33,552 nt of DNA, taken from positions 1-33,552 of the forward strand of contig JAAWDM010000030.1 of assembly GCA_022793795.1 (NCBI GenBank), written 5' to 3'. Position numbers and translations under genes: made by a program. Positions 1 through 9,800 of this stretch are shown in pieces. Within the stretch, counting starts at the first letter, position 1, and each line of letters begins with the position of its first letter. This DNA is from Bacillota bacterium (GTDB taxonomy: Bacteria; Bacillota; Clostridia; Peptostreptococcales; Anaerovoracaceae). The notes beneath the pieces were generated by a model. It was given only the letters and a program-made list of their open reading frames with translations, ran no database searches and was not told the DNA's origin.

Positions 1-290
1 CCTTGGATTCCTTGGATACCCTGGTCTCCTTTAGGGCCTTGAATACCCTGGATGCCTTGGTCGCCCTGAGGGCCTTGTTCTCCTGTATCGCCTTTAGGAC
101 CCTGAATACCCTGTGGGCCGCGAAGGCCTTCCAGCTGTTCCGCTGTAAAATCCTCATAGGTAAACGGGTCGCCTTGGATTCCCTGGATACCCTGGTCGCC
201 TTTAGGGCCTTGAATACCTTGGATGCCTTGTTCGCCCTGGGGCCCTTGTTCTCCTGTATCGCCCTTAGGGCCTTGAATACCCTGTGGCCC
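1..290 (-). repeat. 171-bp (57-residue) tandem repeat within collagen-like gene
   Basis: The sequence from position 1 and that from position 172 are near copies, offset by 171 bp, exactly 57 codons. Each unit has about 13 Gly-X-Y triplets, and the linker [17 protein letters not shown] lies between them. A multiple of three preserves the frame, so recombination between units could change fibre length. More units may lie left of the window. Confidence 0.8.
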
Positions 291-482
291 TCGGATGTTT
301 ACAGTAGGGGGATTTTCCAATCCGTCCTCATTGGACCAGCTGATGTCGCCGGCATCATTTACGTTGGGGATAAAGACAGCGCCTTTATCTCCTTTTTCGC
401 CTTTTTCACCGCGCAAAGCGGTTTCGCTGCTGAGGTTGATTTCTTCGTCGTAAAGGACGGTCATTCCGATTCTGTCAGCCAT
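1..482 (-). CDS. Collagen-like tail fibre protein (partial, 3' end outside window)
   Basis: Likely a tail fibre or receptor-binding protein at the distal end of the phage tail. The start ATG (482-480) overlaps the stop of the upstream gene. About 160 codons are in the window and no stop is reached. The N-terminus ([19 protein letters not shown]) is followed by a charged [10 protein letters not shown] stretch, a non-collagen segment (residues about 40-72), and then Gly-X-Y triplets such as [16 protein letters not shown]. The collagen block is duplicated with a non-collagen linker ([17 protein letters not shown]) in between. Collagen triplets are common in Gram-positive phage fibres, where they form trimeric stalks, and position after Tal and the FN3 fibre fits that role. 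The receptor-binding tip would lie outside the window. An endolysin could also lie further left; none is seen here. Confidence 0.85.
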   Translation of the reverse strand, partial: MADRIGMTVLYDEEINLSSETALRGEKGEKGDKGAVFIPNVNDAGDISWSNEDGLENPPTVNIRGPQGIQGPKGDTGEQGPQGEQGIQGIQGPKGDQGIQGIQGDPFTYEDFTAEQLEGLRGPQGIQGPKGDTGEQGPQGDQGIQGIQGPKGDQGIQGIQ

Positions 483-772
483 CACATCACCTCCTCGTTT
501 AAGATTGGATATACTTTGATTTTGCCGATGAGTGTCGCTTCTACGATGCCGTCTTTTTCGCCTTTGACCTGTACTTTGGCAGAACGCTGGAATTTCAACG
601 TTTCTTCCTGGGTCAGGCGGACATAGACATTGCAGCCGCTTTCATCTAATAGAATTCTGTCGTCGCGGAAGGTCAGTTCCGTATTTCCTTCCTCGAGGGT
701 CACCCAAACGTCCCAGCCTGTCCAGTTTTTTTCTGTAATCAGCTTGATGGTAGGGGTACTGCCTCTGGTCAT
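482..772 (-). CDS. Small tail/baseplate-associated protein, 96 aa
   Basis: Probably a small beta-rich structural protein of the tail tip. The protein opens [11 protein letters not shown] and has the pattern of a family I recall from Firmicute phages: an N-terminal RG(E/S)TPT motif, a middle TFRDD segment, and a later [10 protein letters not shown] with VQVKG following. That family usually sits beside fibre genes. I chose the ATG at 772-770 because AGGAGG lies eight bases upstream; the longer GTG start at 781 overlaps that ribosome binding site. The stop overlaps the start of the collagen-like gene, so the two are probably translationally coupled. No signal peptide or membrane segment is visible. 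The exact function is unknown. Confidence 0.7.
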   Translation of the reverse strand: MTRGSTPTIKLITEKNWTGWDVWVTLEEGNTELTFRDDRILLDESGCNVYVRLTQEETLKFQRSAKVQVKGEKDGIVEATLIGKIKVYPILNEEVM

Positions 773-781
773 AATTGCCAC

Positions 782-1110
782 CTCCTAGTGAAAGTTATAA
801 GTTGTAAGTTGTAAAATAAAATGCAGCCTCCGCCCATGACCGTGTATGAAATTGACTTTTTCTTTGGAAAATACACATTTTCCCAGGAAAACATTGTTTC
901 ACGGCGATGAATTTCGCCTAAACGTGTATGTTTTGCAAAGCAATCGTAAATCTTACACGGTTTTTTGGGAACTACTGTGTATTGGAAGACGTTTAGGAAA
1001 AGTCTATACACGATAGGGGAGACTGCAAGTCAAAAGAAAGGGTTGATACAGCGGAGATAGTGTATGTTTCCTATAATTTGAAGGAATTTTACACTATCGG
1101 TATGCGCCTG
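782..1110. repeat. Gene-free stretch with repeated GTGTAT/ATACAC motifs
   Basis: No convincing gene lies in these 329 bases; the 80-codon minus-strand frame at 769-1011 has no family resemblance and overlaps the next ribosome binding site. The stretch holds at least seven copies of a GTGTA core in both orientations: 842-848, 871-876, 923-929, 954-958, 977-982, 1006-1011, 1060-1065 and 1090-1094. Two pair as a 9-bp inverted repeat, GATAGTGTA (1056-1064) and TACACTATC (1090-1098). It separates two tail genes that would otherwise be closely packed, so a control site or structured leader for the fibre genes is possible. Confidence 0.5.
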
Positions 1111-1281
1111 TTAATTGGAATCGGCGGGGTAAGCCTGTGACTCCTCCTGGCTGCTCATTTCTTCGATGACATTCTTTAATGTCTGCATACAGCCGGCCAG
1201 CAGGCTCACGTTCTGGTAGCCGCTGACCTGAACCTGACATAATGTGTTAAAAATGTTTACTAAACTTTCTAAGTTTTTCAT
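1111..1281 (-). CDS. Small protein, 56 aa, unknown function
   Basis: A short open frame between the FN3 fibre gene and the repeat-rich gap. It starts with ATG (1281-1279), has AAAGGAG upstream, and ends with TAA at 1113-1111. The protein begins MKNLESLVNIFNTLCQV and ends in an acidic, polar tail (SSQEESQAYPADSN). The middle (residues about 20-42) could be an amphipathic helix. It has two Cys residues (15 and 31). I do not recognise the family. Good ribosome binding site, position and orientation in the tail gene cluster support it as real; it may be a fibre chaperone or minor tail protein, but that is only a guess from position. Confidence 0.55.
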   Translation of the reverse strand: MKNLESLVNIFNTLCQVQVSGYQNVSLLAGCMQTLKNVIEEMSSQEESQAYPADSN

Positions 1282-1299
1282 TGTATTGGACTCCTTTTA

Positions 1300-2544
1300 T
1301 CATTCGTTTAGGCATGTTGCCAAAATATTTATGCAGTAGGCGGTTACAGGATCACCCGTTTTCACATTATAAACCGGCGTGATACAATCCCCTTTTTTGC
1401 CATTTACCATTTTACGAATTGTAGCTGCTATATTGTTATACTTTTCGGCGGTCAAAATATCGCCAGCTTTAATGGTAGCGGGATCATATGATATATCATA
1501 ATAATTCGCCTTGGCTGATAGCTGACTTGTATATTCGTTCCATGCAGCGGGATTGATATAAAACGGTGTGCCTGATGCTACATCCATTCCCCAATTCGTC
1601 CATGAGAATTCGTTTTTTGTTCTACGTTTTATGTATCCGGCAGTGCCATCGGGATTTGTAGTAGCTGGAGCTTTTTTACCTAATATTCTATCTTCAATGC
1701 GGCAATAGTATGTTGTAGCAGGTGATATGTCTACTTCAAATTTTCCCTTGCATGATGTTTGACCTGCCTCGATTGTTTCTTCCATTTGTCTCCAATTAGT
1801 GGTACCTTTCTCTAAGATATAGAACCATATAGGTATTGGAAAGTCATATGTCTTATCGATTGTTGCGTAAATAGTTACATCCCTTTTAGAATTACCAATT
1901 TGGGGAGATGCAGATGTACTTATGGACAAAGAAAATGCTTCCTTGGTTGATACATCAAAGTAGTTGCTCCAAGTTCTTCCATTGGCTGGATCGTAAATCG
2001 CAAAATTAAGCTTATATTTTGTGCTAGGGGAGAGACCTTCAAATGTAAAATTAGCCGTCAAGGCTCTTCCATTAGCATTAGCCGCAATCGTTTCAGTAGA
2101 TTTTTTACTATTATTACCATCCGCATCTGCTATCACACATACCACTTTGCGTGCATAGTCACGAGTATATGTTAATGTTATTGGAACTTTAATTGATGTC
2201 AGAGTTGATGAAGGATTACATGTATAAATCTCAGGATTTACATAGGAGGGAGTTGTAAAAGTACAAGTACCACCATAATAAGTTTTACCCGCAGTGCCAT
2301 CTTCCGCCCACTCTTCTAATTCAGTAAGACTTGTGCCATATCTACATTGTGCAGTATATGTTGTACCAGGTTGTAATCCGTTGATATTGACAGAACCACT
2401 AGTGCTCATATTTGATGTGTTAGTCTCGATATTGCCTGGTGAAACAGTGAAATACCAATAACGTGTTTTTGTAGGGGTCCCAGCTCCGCTTGAAGTCAGT
2501 CTTACAGAATTGTATGTTACTGAAGAATATGTCAAAGTTGCCAT
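1300..2544 (-). CDS. Fibronectin type III-like tail fibre / receptor-binding protein, 414 aa
   Basis: Likely a tail fibre that contacts the target cell surface. Three FN3-like modules are suggested by the signature L-x-P-x-T-x-Y at residues about 57-63 (GLQPGTTY), 170-177 (GLSPSTKY) and 273-280 (ISPATTYY). These are framed by beta-strand-like alternation and Thr/Ser-rich linkers. Residues about 310-414 form a separate C-terminal domain rich in aromatic residues with FSWTNW and AGDILTAEKYNNI motifs, possibly the binding tip. The gene starts 12 bases after the Tal stop and is read with it. It is visibly more A+T-rich than the neighbouring Tal gene, which fits exchange of host-range modules. FN3 domains are common on phage tails and may bind carbohydrate. 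Confidence 0.75.
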   Translation of the reverse strand: MATLTYSSVTYNSVRLTSSGAGTPTKTRYWYFTVSPGNIETNTSNMSTSGSVNINGLQPGTTYTAQCRYGTSLTELEEWAEDGTAGKTYYGGTCTFTTPSYVNPEIYTCNPSSTLTSIKVPITLTYTRDYARKVVCVIADADGNNSKKSTETIAANANGRALTANFTFEGLSPSTKYKLNFAIYDPANGRTWSNYFDVSTKEAFSLSISTSASPQIGNSKRDVTIYATIDKTYDFPIPIWFYILEKGTTNWRQMEETIEAGQTSCKGKFEVDISPATTYYCRIEDRILGKKAPATTNPDGTAGYIKRRTKNEFSWTNWGMDVASGTPFYINPAAWNEYTSQLSAKANYYDISYDPATIKAGDILTAEKYNNIAATIRKMVNGKKGDCITPVYNVKTGDPVTAYCINILATCLNE

Positions 2545-2556
2545 ACTTTACACCTC

Positions 2557-5500
2557 CTATCCGAATTTAGCGGTTACATTTTTTAAAGCTGCATCAGTGA
2601 GGACATTGCTGCCATTGACTGTTAACTTTCCGTGGATTGCGACACCGCGCCCGTATTTAGCAGAGTTGGTGCCTCGAACGCAAACAACCCAGCCAGTATT
2701 ATAGTAGTTAGGATCGTCTGAATCCTTTCCATCACCAAGTGATTCACCACCAGGTAGCATATAGATATTTTCTTTTGCGTAAATGTTTGTGGAGCCATAG
2801 ATACCGTTTGGTGAACCAACTTGCAGATTATTATAGGTATTGATACCTAAAATAATCTGTTTTTTTGAATTTTGTTTGTCGTAATATTTTTTTCTTTCTT
2901 CCGTGGAGAGGCCTAGATCATAGAGATATCCGGAGATCAGAAGATCGCCAGTAGTAATATTATTTTGTGTAATTCTTGTAATATCAGAGATACTAGCTAC
3001 GCTTCCCGGAAGATTGTCCCAACTAATCACTGCATTTGGTCCCATATGCACGTTGTTTCCGACTACCAGCCCTGTGACGGTTGCATTGGTGCAGTCCAGG
3101 GAAGTTGCCTTTACATGTCCTCCAAAGTACCCGTTTTTAGCATAGACGTCGCCTCTGAACGCAAGGGAACCGCTGGCAATATCAAAGTAGAAAGAGGAAT
3201 TTTTAGGAAGAATGACGTTGTACGCTTCGGCTTCTTCGTCACAAATGATCTTGCCGCCTTCACCAATGAAATTAGGGGTGTAGCCTGACTCGCCCAAGGT
3301 GAACAGTCCGCCGCTACCTGCCAGGATACCATAATTGGGATCTAGCAGAATCTGACCTCCGTCGGTACCCTGGATGGCCAGGGATGCGTTGGCCAGGGAC
3401 GCGCCCTTGGAATCGACTCTAAAGTGCCTTACGACAGTATCTCCAGTAAAATCATCCTTGCCGGTAGCTTCGATCACCAGCTTGTTACCGATGAGGATTT
3501 CGCCGATGATGCTCTGGCCCACGATACCCATGGTAGAGCTATTGTCAGGGGTTTTCAGCTTGCCGATGGCCAGACTGGCTGTGTCCCAGCCATCGTTGGT
3601 GAAGACGATCTGATTGTTGATTAGCCGTATTTCGCCTGGATCAAAGCTGCCGCTGGTCTGATCATACTTTCGCAGATGAATCCCCTGGGCGTCGATTAGA
3701 ACATCCTGACCGGCGGAATTGATGATGGACTTTTTTGCCACGTCCAGCACACCGCTCATCAGCTCCTCCACATCGTTTTTCACACCTGAATATTGAAAGT
3801 CGGTGTAGCGGAATTTGCTTGCATCCAGACTGGCGGCAGTTTTTGCCGCTTTGCCGATGGTATCCGCCAGCTTGAAATCCGGGTCGTTTGACCGGTATCT
3901 GTTGGAAAATACCAGTTCCAGAGACGGCCAGTTATCGTACTGAATTTTGATGCCCGTCATGATAGGGCGAAGGTAAAAGTCCTGGGCATATTCCAAATAG
4001 GCGGTGTGGCCTAGGGCAAAGGTATCGTGAAACTGTCGGTACTCCGGCGCAAAGAGAAAGTTAGACGCATCCATGCGAAACTCGTAAGCCGGATAAGCCA
4101 GATTTTCCAGGCAAGTAACGCCATAATCATATAAATCTTGAAGGAGATACATGCGCTGCTGAATGGAGCTGTCCGCTGTGAGAGTGAGGATGCCGTCCAC
4201 CATTTCAAAAGTCATGGAATCGGCTGACCCAGGGTCAGGACTAGTCACACAAGAGAGACCCTGGATTTTGCAGGATGCCACTAAGAGGGCGTTGGTATAG
4301 GAAATGGCATCGCCGTTCACCACCGGTTCATTGATGGTAAAGCTGACCATTCCGTCGTAGGAACCGTCGCTGTTTGGCGTCTTAGAGTGGGAGAGGGAGG
4401 AAGAGACCAGAGAGCCTTTCAGGTCAAAATCCTTTCCGCCATTTACAGCGCAGCGGCCGGAGTGAATCCTGTAGAATTTCTGGCCCAGATAGGATGTGTG
4501 GAGATTATCTGTAATCTGGCGAAGTTCAGCCTTTTGGTCAGGAGGAATATCCAGAGCCGACCACTCCTCTGTAGTCAAATCGCTGTATTCGCTGGCCTCA
4601 TAGAGGTTGGCATAGTCGATGGACACGGAGATAGGACTGTCTGCAGTGATTTTCTTTGCCGCCAATGGTCTGTCCGACAGATTGGGGATGGCATAGGTAC
4701 TGTCACTGATGGAATCCTCCTTAAAGAACTGGCGCAGGACGGCAAGTTCCTCCGGTGTAAAATAGTTTTGGAAGGCGCAAAGCCTGGTGATTTCCTTCAT
4801 GGAGGACAAATCTGTATCCACGTTGGACTTTAAAGCCTCCAGCTGGCTTTCCATAGCCGTAATTTCGCCTTCTTTGGCAGTGATTTCTGCCTCTATCTGT
4901 TGCTTTATTTCTTCCAAATCCTCATAAACCGATGTCTTATCCACATCGCCATCATTTAACGCGTCAATAATGTGAGCGTCAAGCTCATCTTTCAGGGTTG
5001 TCAGTTCCCCCTCCAAAACAGATTTTTTGGTTAGATTGGTCTGATAGATGGATTGGTCATGATAAAACTTGGAATACAAATCGCTGAATATCTTTTGATA
5101 GATGCGGCATTGGTGGGACCAGGATTTCCATTTGAGACCCAGGTCTTTGGGAATATCGCCCACACCGATAAAATAGTCCAGGTTATAGATTTTGTCGCTG
5201 GCCAGCACATTGACCGGCTGGATGGACGTGTCCGAATCTCCATAGACGGAAAGGACAGTGACGATTTCATCGCTTTTTTCCTCAATGTCTAAAGATGTGA
5301 CCAGATTGGCCTTGTCCAGAAATACATCGGACTGTGGGGCGGCCATGGCCGCGTCGTGAATGTAGATTTCTTTCTTTCGGCTGTCAAAGGTAATGATGCA
5401 GTTATAGGACTCCTGTACCGTGTTCATCAGGAAGGAATAGACGGATTCGTTGGCTGAGGAAAATGTACGGTAGCGGGAGGATAGGGTAGGGGCCACATAG

Positions 5501-5979
5501 GCGATGGACCAGTCGGGGCATTTTTCCAGGACCATATGCATCAGGTCGTTGGAACCAGCGTCAGTTTCGCCTAGAGGGACCGGGTTATAGAGCATCAGGG
5601 TTTCGTCGTCAAAGACAGGGGCCTGAACGTAGTTGAGCCGATATTCATCAGAATATGCGGTGCAGTTTTTGATTTCCCGAGGGCCGTCGCTGGTTTTCTG
5701 AGGATTTATCAGCACGAACATGCCATAAGGACCCATATCGATGAGCCGCATCCCCTTGATTTCATCAAAGCAAGGGTTTGGAACCAACTGACCGTCCTCC
5801 TCAATCATGCTGGCCACAGTAAAGCGGATTTCGGAAATATCGTTGTAGCGAAACTCCGCCTCAAAGCCATAGCAGTTTATGGGGCAGATGGGCTCGTTGG
5901 CCAGGGTTTTCAGGAAAAGGGGCGGATATTCTGCTTTCCCATAGGCATCCTGCCTGATACTTTTTAAAGCGAGAATCAT
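2557..5979 (-). CDS. Tail tip / tail-associated (Tal-like, prophage endopeptidase tail) protein, 1140 aa
   Basis: Structural hub at the distal end of a siphophage-type tail, below Dit. The N-terminal 250 residues match the gp27-like fold typical of Tal proteins: an opening domain, PNPCFDEIKGMRLIDMG with YGMFVLINP (residues 67-93), then CTAYSDEYRLNYV (106-118). A coiled coil spans about 305-395, rich in E, K and L heptads. The C-terminal half (about 740-1140) is Gly- and Asn-rich with repeated short strands, as in beta-helical or fibre-attachment regions (residues such as GNKLVIEATG and GNNVHMGPNAVIS). Start ATG immediately follows the Dit stop (TAAATG), so the genes are coupled. The presence of Dit plus Tal argues for a long non-contractile tail. 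No peptidase motif was identified with certainty. Confidence 0.85.
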   Translation of the reverse strand: MILALKSIRQDAYGKAEYPPLFLKTLANEPICPINCYGFEAEFRYNDISEIRFTVASMIEEDGQLVPNPCFDEIKGMRLIDMGPYGMFVLINPQKTSDGPREIKNCTAYSDEYRLNYVQAPVFDDETLMLYNPVPLGETDAGSNDLMHMVLEKCPDWSIAYVAPTLSSRYRTFSSANESVYSFLMNTVQESYNCIITFDSRKKEIYIHDAAMAAPQSDVFLDKANLVTSLDIEEKSDEIVTVLSVYGDSDTSIQPVNVLASDKIYNLDYFIGVGDIPKDLGLKWKSWSHQCRIYQKIFSDLYSKFYHDQSIYQTNLTKKSVLEGELTTLKDELDAHIIDALNDGDVDKTSVYEDLEEIKQQIEAEITAKEGEITAMESQLEALKSNVDTDLSSMKEITRLCAFQNYFTPEELAVLRQFFKEDSISDSTYAIPNLSDRPLAAKKITADSPISVSIDYANLYEASEYSDLTTEEWSALDIPPDQKAELRQITDNLHTSYLGQKFYRIHSGRCAVNGGKDFDLKGSLVSSSLSHSKTPNSDGSYDGMVSFTINEPVVNGDAISYTNALLVASCKIQGLSCVTSPDPGSADSMTFEMVDGILTLTADSSIQQRMYLLQDLYDYGVTCLENLAYPAYEFRMDASNFLFAPEYRQFHDTFALGHTAYLEYAQDFYLRPIMTGIKIQYDNWPSLELVFSNRYRSNDPDFKLADTIGKAAKTAASLDASKFRYTDFQYSGVKNDVEELMSGVLDVAKKSIINSAGQDVLIDAQGIHLRKYDQTSGSFDPGEIRLINNQIVFTNDGWDTASLAIGKLKTPDNSSTMGIVGQSIIGEILIGNKLVIEATGKDDFTGDTVVRHFRVDSKGASLANASLAIQGTDGGQILLDPNYGILAGSGGLFTLGESGYTPNFIGEGGKIICDEEAEAYNVILPKNSSFYFDIASGSLAFRGDVYAKNGYFGGHVKATSLDCTNATVTGLVVGNNVHMGPNAVISWDNLPGSVASISDITRITQNNITTGDLLISGYLYDLGLSTEERKKYYDKQNSKKQIILGINTYNNLQVGSPNGIYGSTNIYAKENIYMLPGGESLGDGKDSDDPNYYNTGWVVCVRGTNSAKYGRGVAIHGKLTVNGSNVLTDAALKNVTAKFG

Positions 5980-6831
5980 TTACAGACCAACTCCTTTCAA
6001 AGCGTTATATGCTATGGTTAGGACGCCGCTGCCGGTAAAGGACAGTCGGTTTTTACCTCTGCATAATCGAAAGAAATGGTAATATCCGTTGTTGTCAGCA
6101 AGACACCGGTAAGGATTCACGTCAGAAGCGTTTGAGGTCATCAGTTTTGTCCTGTTGTCCACGGTGATGATGAGCTTGCCACTGCCGTCATCCGGCGTAA
6201 AAATCTCGGGAAAATGAAAGGTCAGCTTTCGCTGGTCATCGGTTTGGTTGATGATGGCAAAATCGGTTACCCCTGGCTCTATTTGCAAAGTCAGCTTAGG
6301 ATAGATATATCCCAGATAGGAACTCTCGTTGTCCACAAGGACCGTATCCGTTTGCAGACCGGTGGAACTTAGAATTTTGCCGTCTCGCACCTGAAAAGAG
6401 CGAGGAGTTGTTTTCACATATGCCCACTGGGAGTCAAAGACCACGGTGCAGGCAATGGCTATAGGCCAGCCGGAATTGATGAGCTGTAGATTTTGAAAGA
6501 TCACATGAAATTCATAGTCTGACAGGTCGTCGTCATCGTCAATGGTCAGTTTACCGTAACCGGCTGTGCTGCAGGTGAGCCATTGAAAGATTTCGTCTAT
6601 CTTTTCTCGGGACAAATAGTCGTTGCTGCAAAGAACCATCTGGCGGGTCACCGGCTTATTGACGTCAAGGCCAAAAAAGATAGGGGATATCTGGGAAGGA
6701 ATTCGCTCTTCCACAATCTCCGCATCGTAAAGGGCGTCGGTCACGGTTCCAGGATCGCCAATGTGTCCCAGGAAAATATCGAAGTCAGCAGAGGACTGGC
6801 CTTCAAAGGTAAAATTTTTACAGTTTAGCAA
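5980..6831 (-). CDS. Distal tail protein (Dit, siphovirus-type), 283 aa
   Basis: Forms the hexameric ring that connects the tail tube to the tail tip. The N-terminus carries the pattern of the Sipho_tail/Dit family: NFTFEGQSSADFDIFL (residues 6-21), EERIPSQISPIFFGLDV, and then TRQMVLCSNDYLSREKIDEI with a conserved WL before a Gly-rich loop. Length is in the family range of about 250-300 residues. The start is TTG (6831-6829), supported by AAAGGAGGTGA just upstream. It lies 15 bases after the tape measure stop and abuts the Tal start, the normal siphophage order (tape measure, Dit, Tal). Confidence 0.88.
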   Translation of the reverse strand: MLNCKNFTFEGQSSADFDIFLGHIGDPGTVTDALYDAEIVEERIPSQISPIFFGLDVNKPVTRQMVLCSNDYLSREKIDEIFQWLTCSTAGYGKLTIDDDDDLSDYEFHVIFQNLQLINSGWPIAIACTVVFDSQWAYVKTTPRSFQVRDGKILSSTGLQTDTVLVDNESSYLGYIYPKLTLQIEPGVTDFAIINQTDDQRKLTFHFPEIFTPDDGSGKLIITVDNRTKLMTSNASDVNPYRCLADNNGYYHFFRLCRGKNRLSFTGSGVLTIAYNALKGVGL

Positions 6832-6846
6832 ATACGTTCACCTCCT

Positions 6847-9800
6847 TTACGATCTTCGCATTGCATTTGCTGCTGTGGGATGGGAATAGCCACGTTTGAC
6901 CATGGCCTGGTGGAGCATGTCCAGCGTGGTATTTGGAATGTTATCCGTAACGTCTTTGATTTGCTGGACGGTGGATGAATCGGCGTTGCCTTCGATGGTA
7001 ATAGGGGTTTCCACGGTCAGGTTAATCTGTCCTACGCCACTGATAACGGAACTATTGGAAAGGTTGGAAGGCTGCAATCCTTGGATAGCGTCGCTAAAGG
7101 TGGTGATGGCCTGTGCCTGACGGGTGAGCCTGTCCGTCTCTGTTTTTAAAGCCAGGTCGCCAGGTTTCAGGGCCTTTTTCGTGGAAGAAGTTTTGCTGCC
7201 AGAAGAGGAGACAGAGGTTATGCTGCTGGAAAATACCTCCATGCCGCCTTTTTTGTAAAGACTGGCGTTGTTGTTTTTATCCCATACCAGATAGGCGCCT
7301 TCGTAGGAGTAGAGAGGCTGGAGCTTTTTCAGGAGGGCTTTCATCTGGGATTTTTTTGTCTCGATGCCGATTCCTGTGGTATTGTTAAGAGCCATCATCT
7401 CCTGAATGATGTCATATGCCCCTGCGGTGATTCGCTTATCGCCTTGCTGGCCCATGTAGATGACATTTTTATCCTTGTCGTACCAGGCAGGGCCTAAGAC
7501 ATCGTTAACCTTTCTAGTGAGGGCTTCGTTCTGTTTATCGGTATTGGTTTTGGTATTGGAATACTGTATGTCCTTTCGGAGCTGTTTCATCTCTGCGGCG
7601 CTCATGCCAGTTGCACCGCTGCTGCCTTCTATCTTTTCGTTCAGTTCTCTTTCCTGGTTCTCTAAGTAGGCCAGGATTTTTGGAACATTGGAATTAAAGG
7701 AAGTCAGTAGCTTTTCAGAACTTTCAAAGATTTTCTGTACGTCTTGATCCATGCCGGTGCCGTGGTAGTAGTTGTACTTTTTCAGCTGTTCCAGCAAAGT
7801 GGACGGTGGGGTCTGTTCGATACGCTCATAGACTCGCTCTAGCCATGGACCGGCTTCTGCCATGAGGGCTTCGATGTCGCCGATTTTCTTTTCGATGGCG
7901 TTGTCGTAAGTTTCTTTTCGCTGTTCCAAAGCGTCTACCGTCGCGTTATAGACGTGTTCGTCCTGTTTGGCGTTGATGTCCTCCTGTTTTGCTCGGATTT
8001 CCTCGATGACCTTGGCATATTGGGCTCGGCCTTCCCGGCTGTCGTCCAGGGAAAGAATGGCGGCCTTGGCCTGTAAGTCGATCAGTTCTTTGGTGTCCGC
8101 TTCCAGCTCTTTGGCGTAATCGTTGGCTTCCTTATCAGCCTTAAGGCTTTTTAGCTTGGTGTCGAGAATTTCGTCGTAAAGGTCTCGCTGCCGCTCAAGG
8201 CCGTCTATCTGGGTTTCCAGCTCTTGCTTCATCATGTCGGAAACCAGGTCGATAAGGTCGCTCATGGCGTCAGAGGAATCTTGAATCTGATCCAGCTGGG
8301 TTTCCCAGGACTTTTTCTCGGCTTCATGTATCTTTTCAATCAGTTCATAGCGAAGCTCGTAGTAGTCCTCTGTGTTTTTGAAGAGACCGGCGGATTGGTT
8401 TTTGTTTAGCTCATTGAGCAGCTTTTTCCACATGGTGACTTCATTTTCGCCGCCTTCCTGCCAAGTGTTCATAAGGTTGCGGCGTTTGATGATTGTTTCT
8501 GTCTTGGCGATATTGTCGTTCCATGCGGTTACCACCTTTTCCTGGGCCTGGATGATGGCGTCGGCGTACTCTTCTTCGGTACTCTTACGGCCTTTTAGCC
8601 ATTTATCTGCCAGGGCTTTGGATTTTTTGTAGTAGGTAGTGATGGAAATGGTTCCAGCGTCCAGCTTCTTATCCAAGGACTCCTGGGCGGCCTGATAGGC
8701 GTTCTTTCTGGCTTCAATCATGGATTTCCAGTGGGCCTTTTCGTCTTCTTCGTTGCCTTTCTGGTTGACCAGATACTCTTTGCCTAAGGCTTTCAGGCGG
8801 TTGTAGTAGTTCTCATAGGAAATTTTGTTCAGCTCAAGCCAGTAATCCAGCTTAGCCTTCCGCACATCATAGCTGTCCTTACGCTCTTCGGCCGCGGTCT
8901 TTTTGGTCTTTGTGGTAGAGCCGCCGGTAGTGGTGGTGCCGGTTGGAGTGGTGGGGAGGAGAGAAGAAAGGCTGTCCTTAATCCCTTTCATAGAGGCCTT
9001 CGCCTTATCTTCTATGGCGGCTGCTTGTTTCTTTTTTTCTTTAAGCAGCTTTTTATCATGAGGGTTACTCCCCTTATTTTTGTCAATTCTCTCTTCTATA
9101 GAAGTTATTTCTCCTGTAAGCGTCAGGTATTCTGATAAGGCAGTACCAGCAGCGCCTGCTGCTACTGCAACGGCCAGCAAGCTATTGGCATGTTCAGAAA
9201 CAACCTTAGAAAAATTTTCACCGGAATCTATTTTTCTACAGGCTGCGAAAAAGTCCAGTTGCTGAGCCGTGGTAATGGAGGCAAGACCAAGGTTTGACAC
9301 TGCATTGATGTTATCCTGTATCGCAGCAGTTTCTTCTGTTGTGGCCGCTCCCAGTTCTGACTTCTTTTTTGTAAGTTTTTCTGTTACAATTTGTTGTGCA
9401 TTGGAAAGACCTAACTGTTCAAGCTGGCTGGCATATTGTTCTTTGTTTGCTTCTGTTAAATGGCCTAAGGCAGCTTCCTGATCGAGATAAACATCTACTA
9501 AAGCATCCATGGCGGTTTTTACTTCGTCAATAGAAGAGGAAGAATTGCCTAGAACATCCAGTAGATTATCTAATTCCTTTGCATCTCCCAGTGAAGAGAA
9601 GGCTTCGGAGATTCCATCCAAGGTTGAGGTAGATACATCGCCACTTGTATTTTTGAATTCTTCAACAGCATTGGTCAAGCTGCCTAGGGTTTCTTCATAG
9701 GATTTGAATTCACCTATGGGTGATGCAGCGGAAAATTGATCTACATTGTTTTGCATGTCCTTTAGCCATAGAATCAACTCATTGATGGATACGCCGGAGT

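Noticed and set aside
3-626. 207-codon plus-strand open frame
   Set aside because: It is the complement of the collagen-like gene; its repeats mirror Gly-X-Y codons.
769-1011. 80-codon minus-strand frame
   Set aside because: No family resemblance, no ribosome binding site, and its end overlaps the RBS and start of the 96-residue gene.
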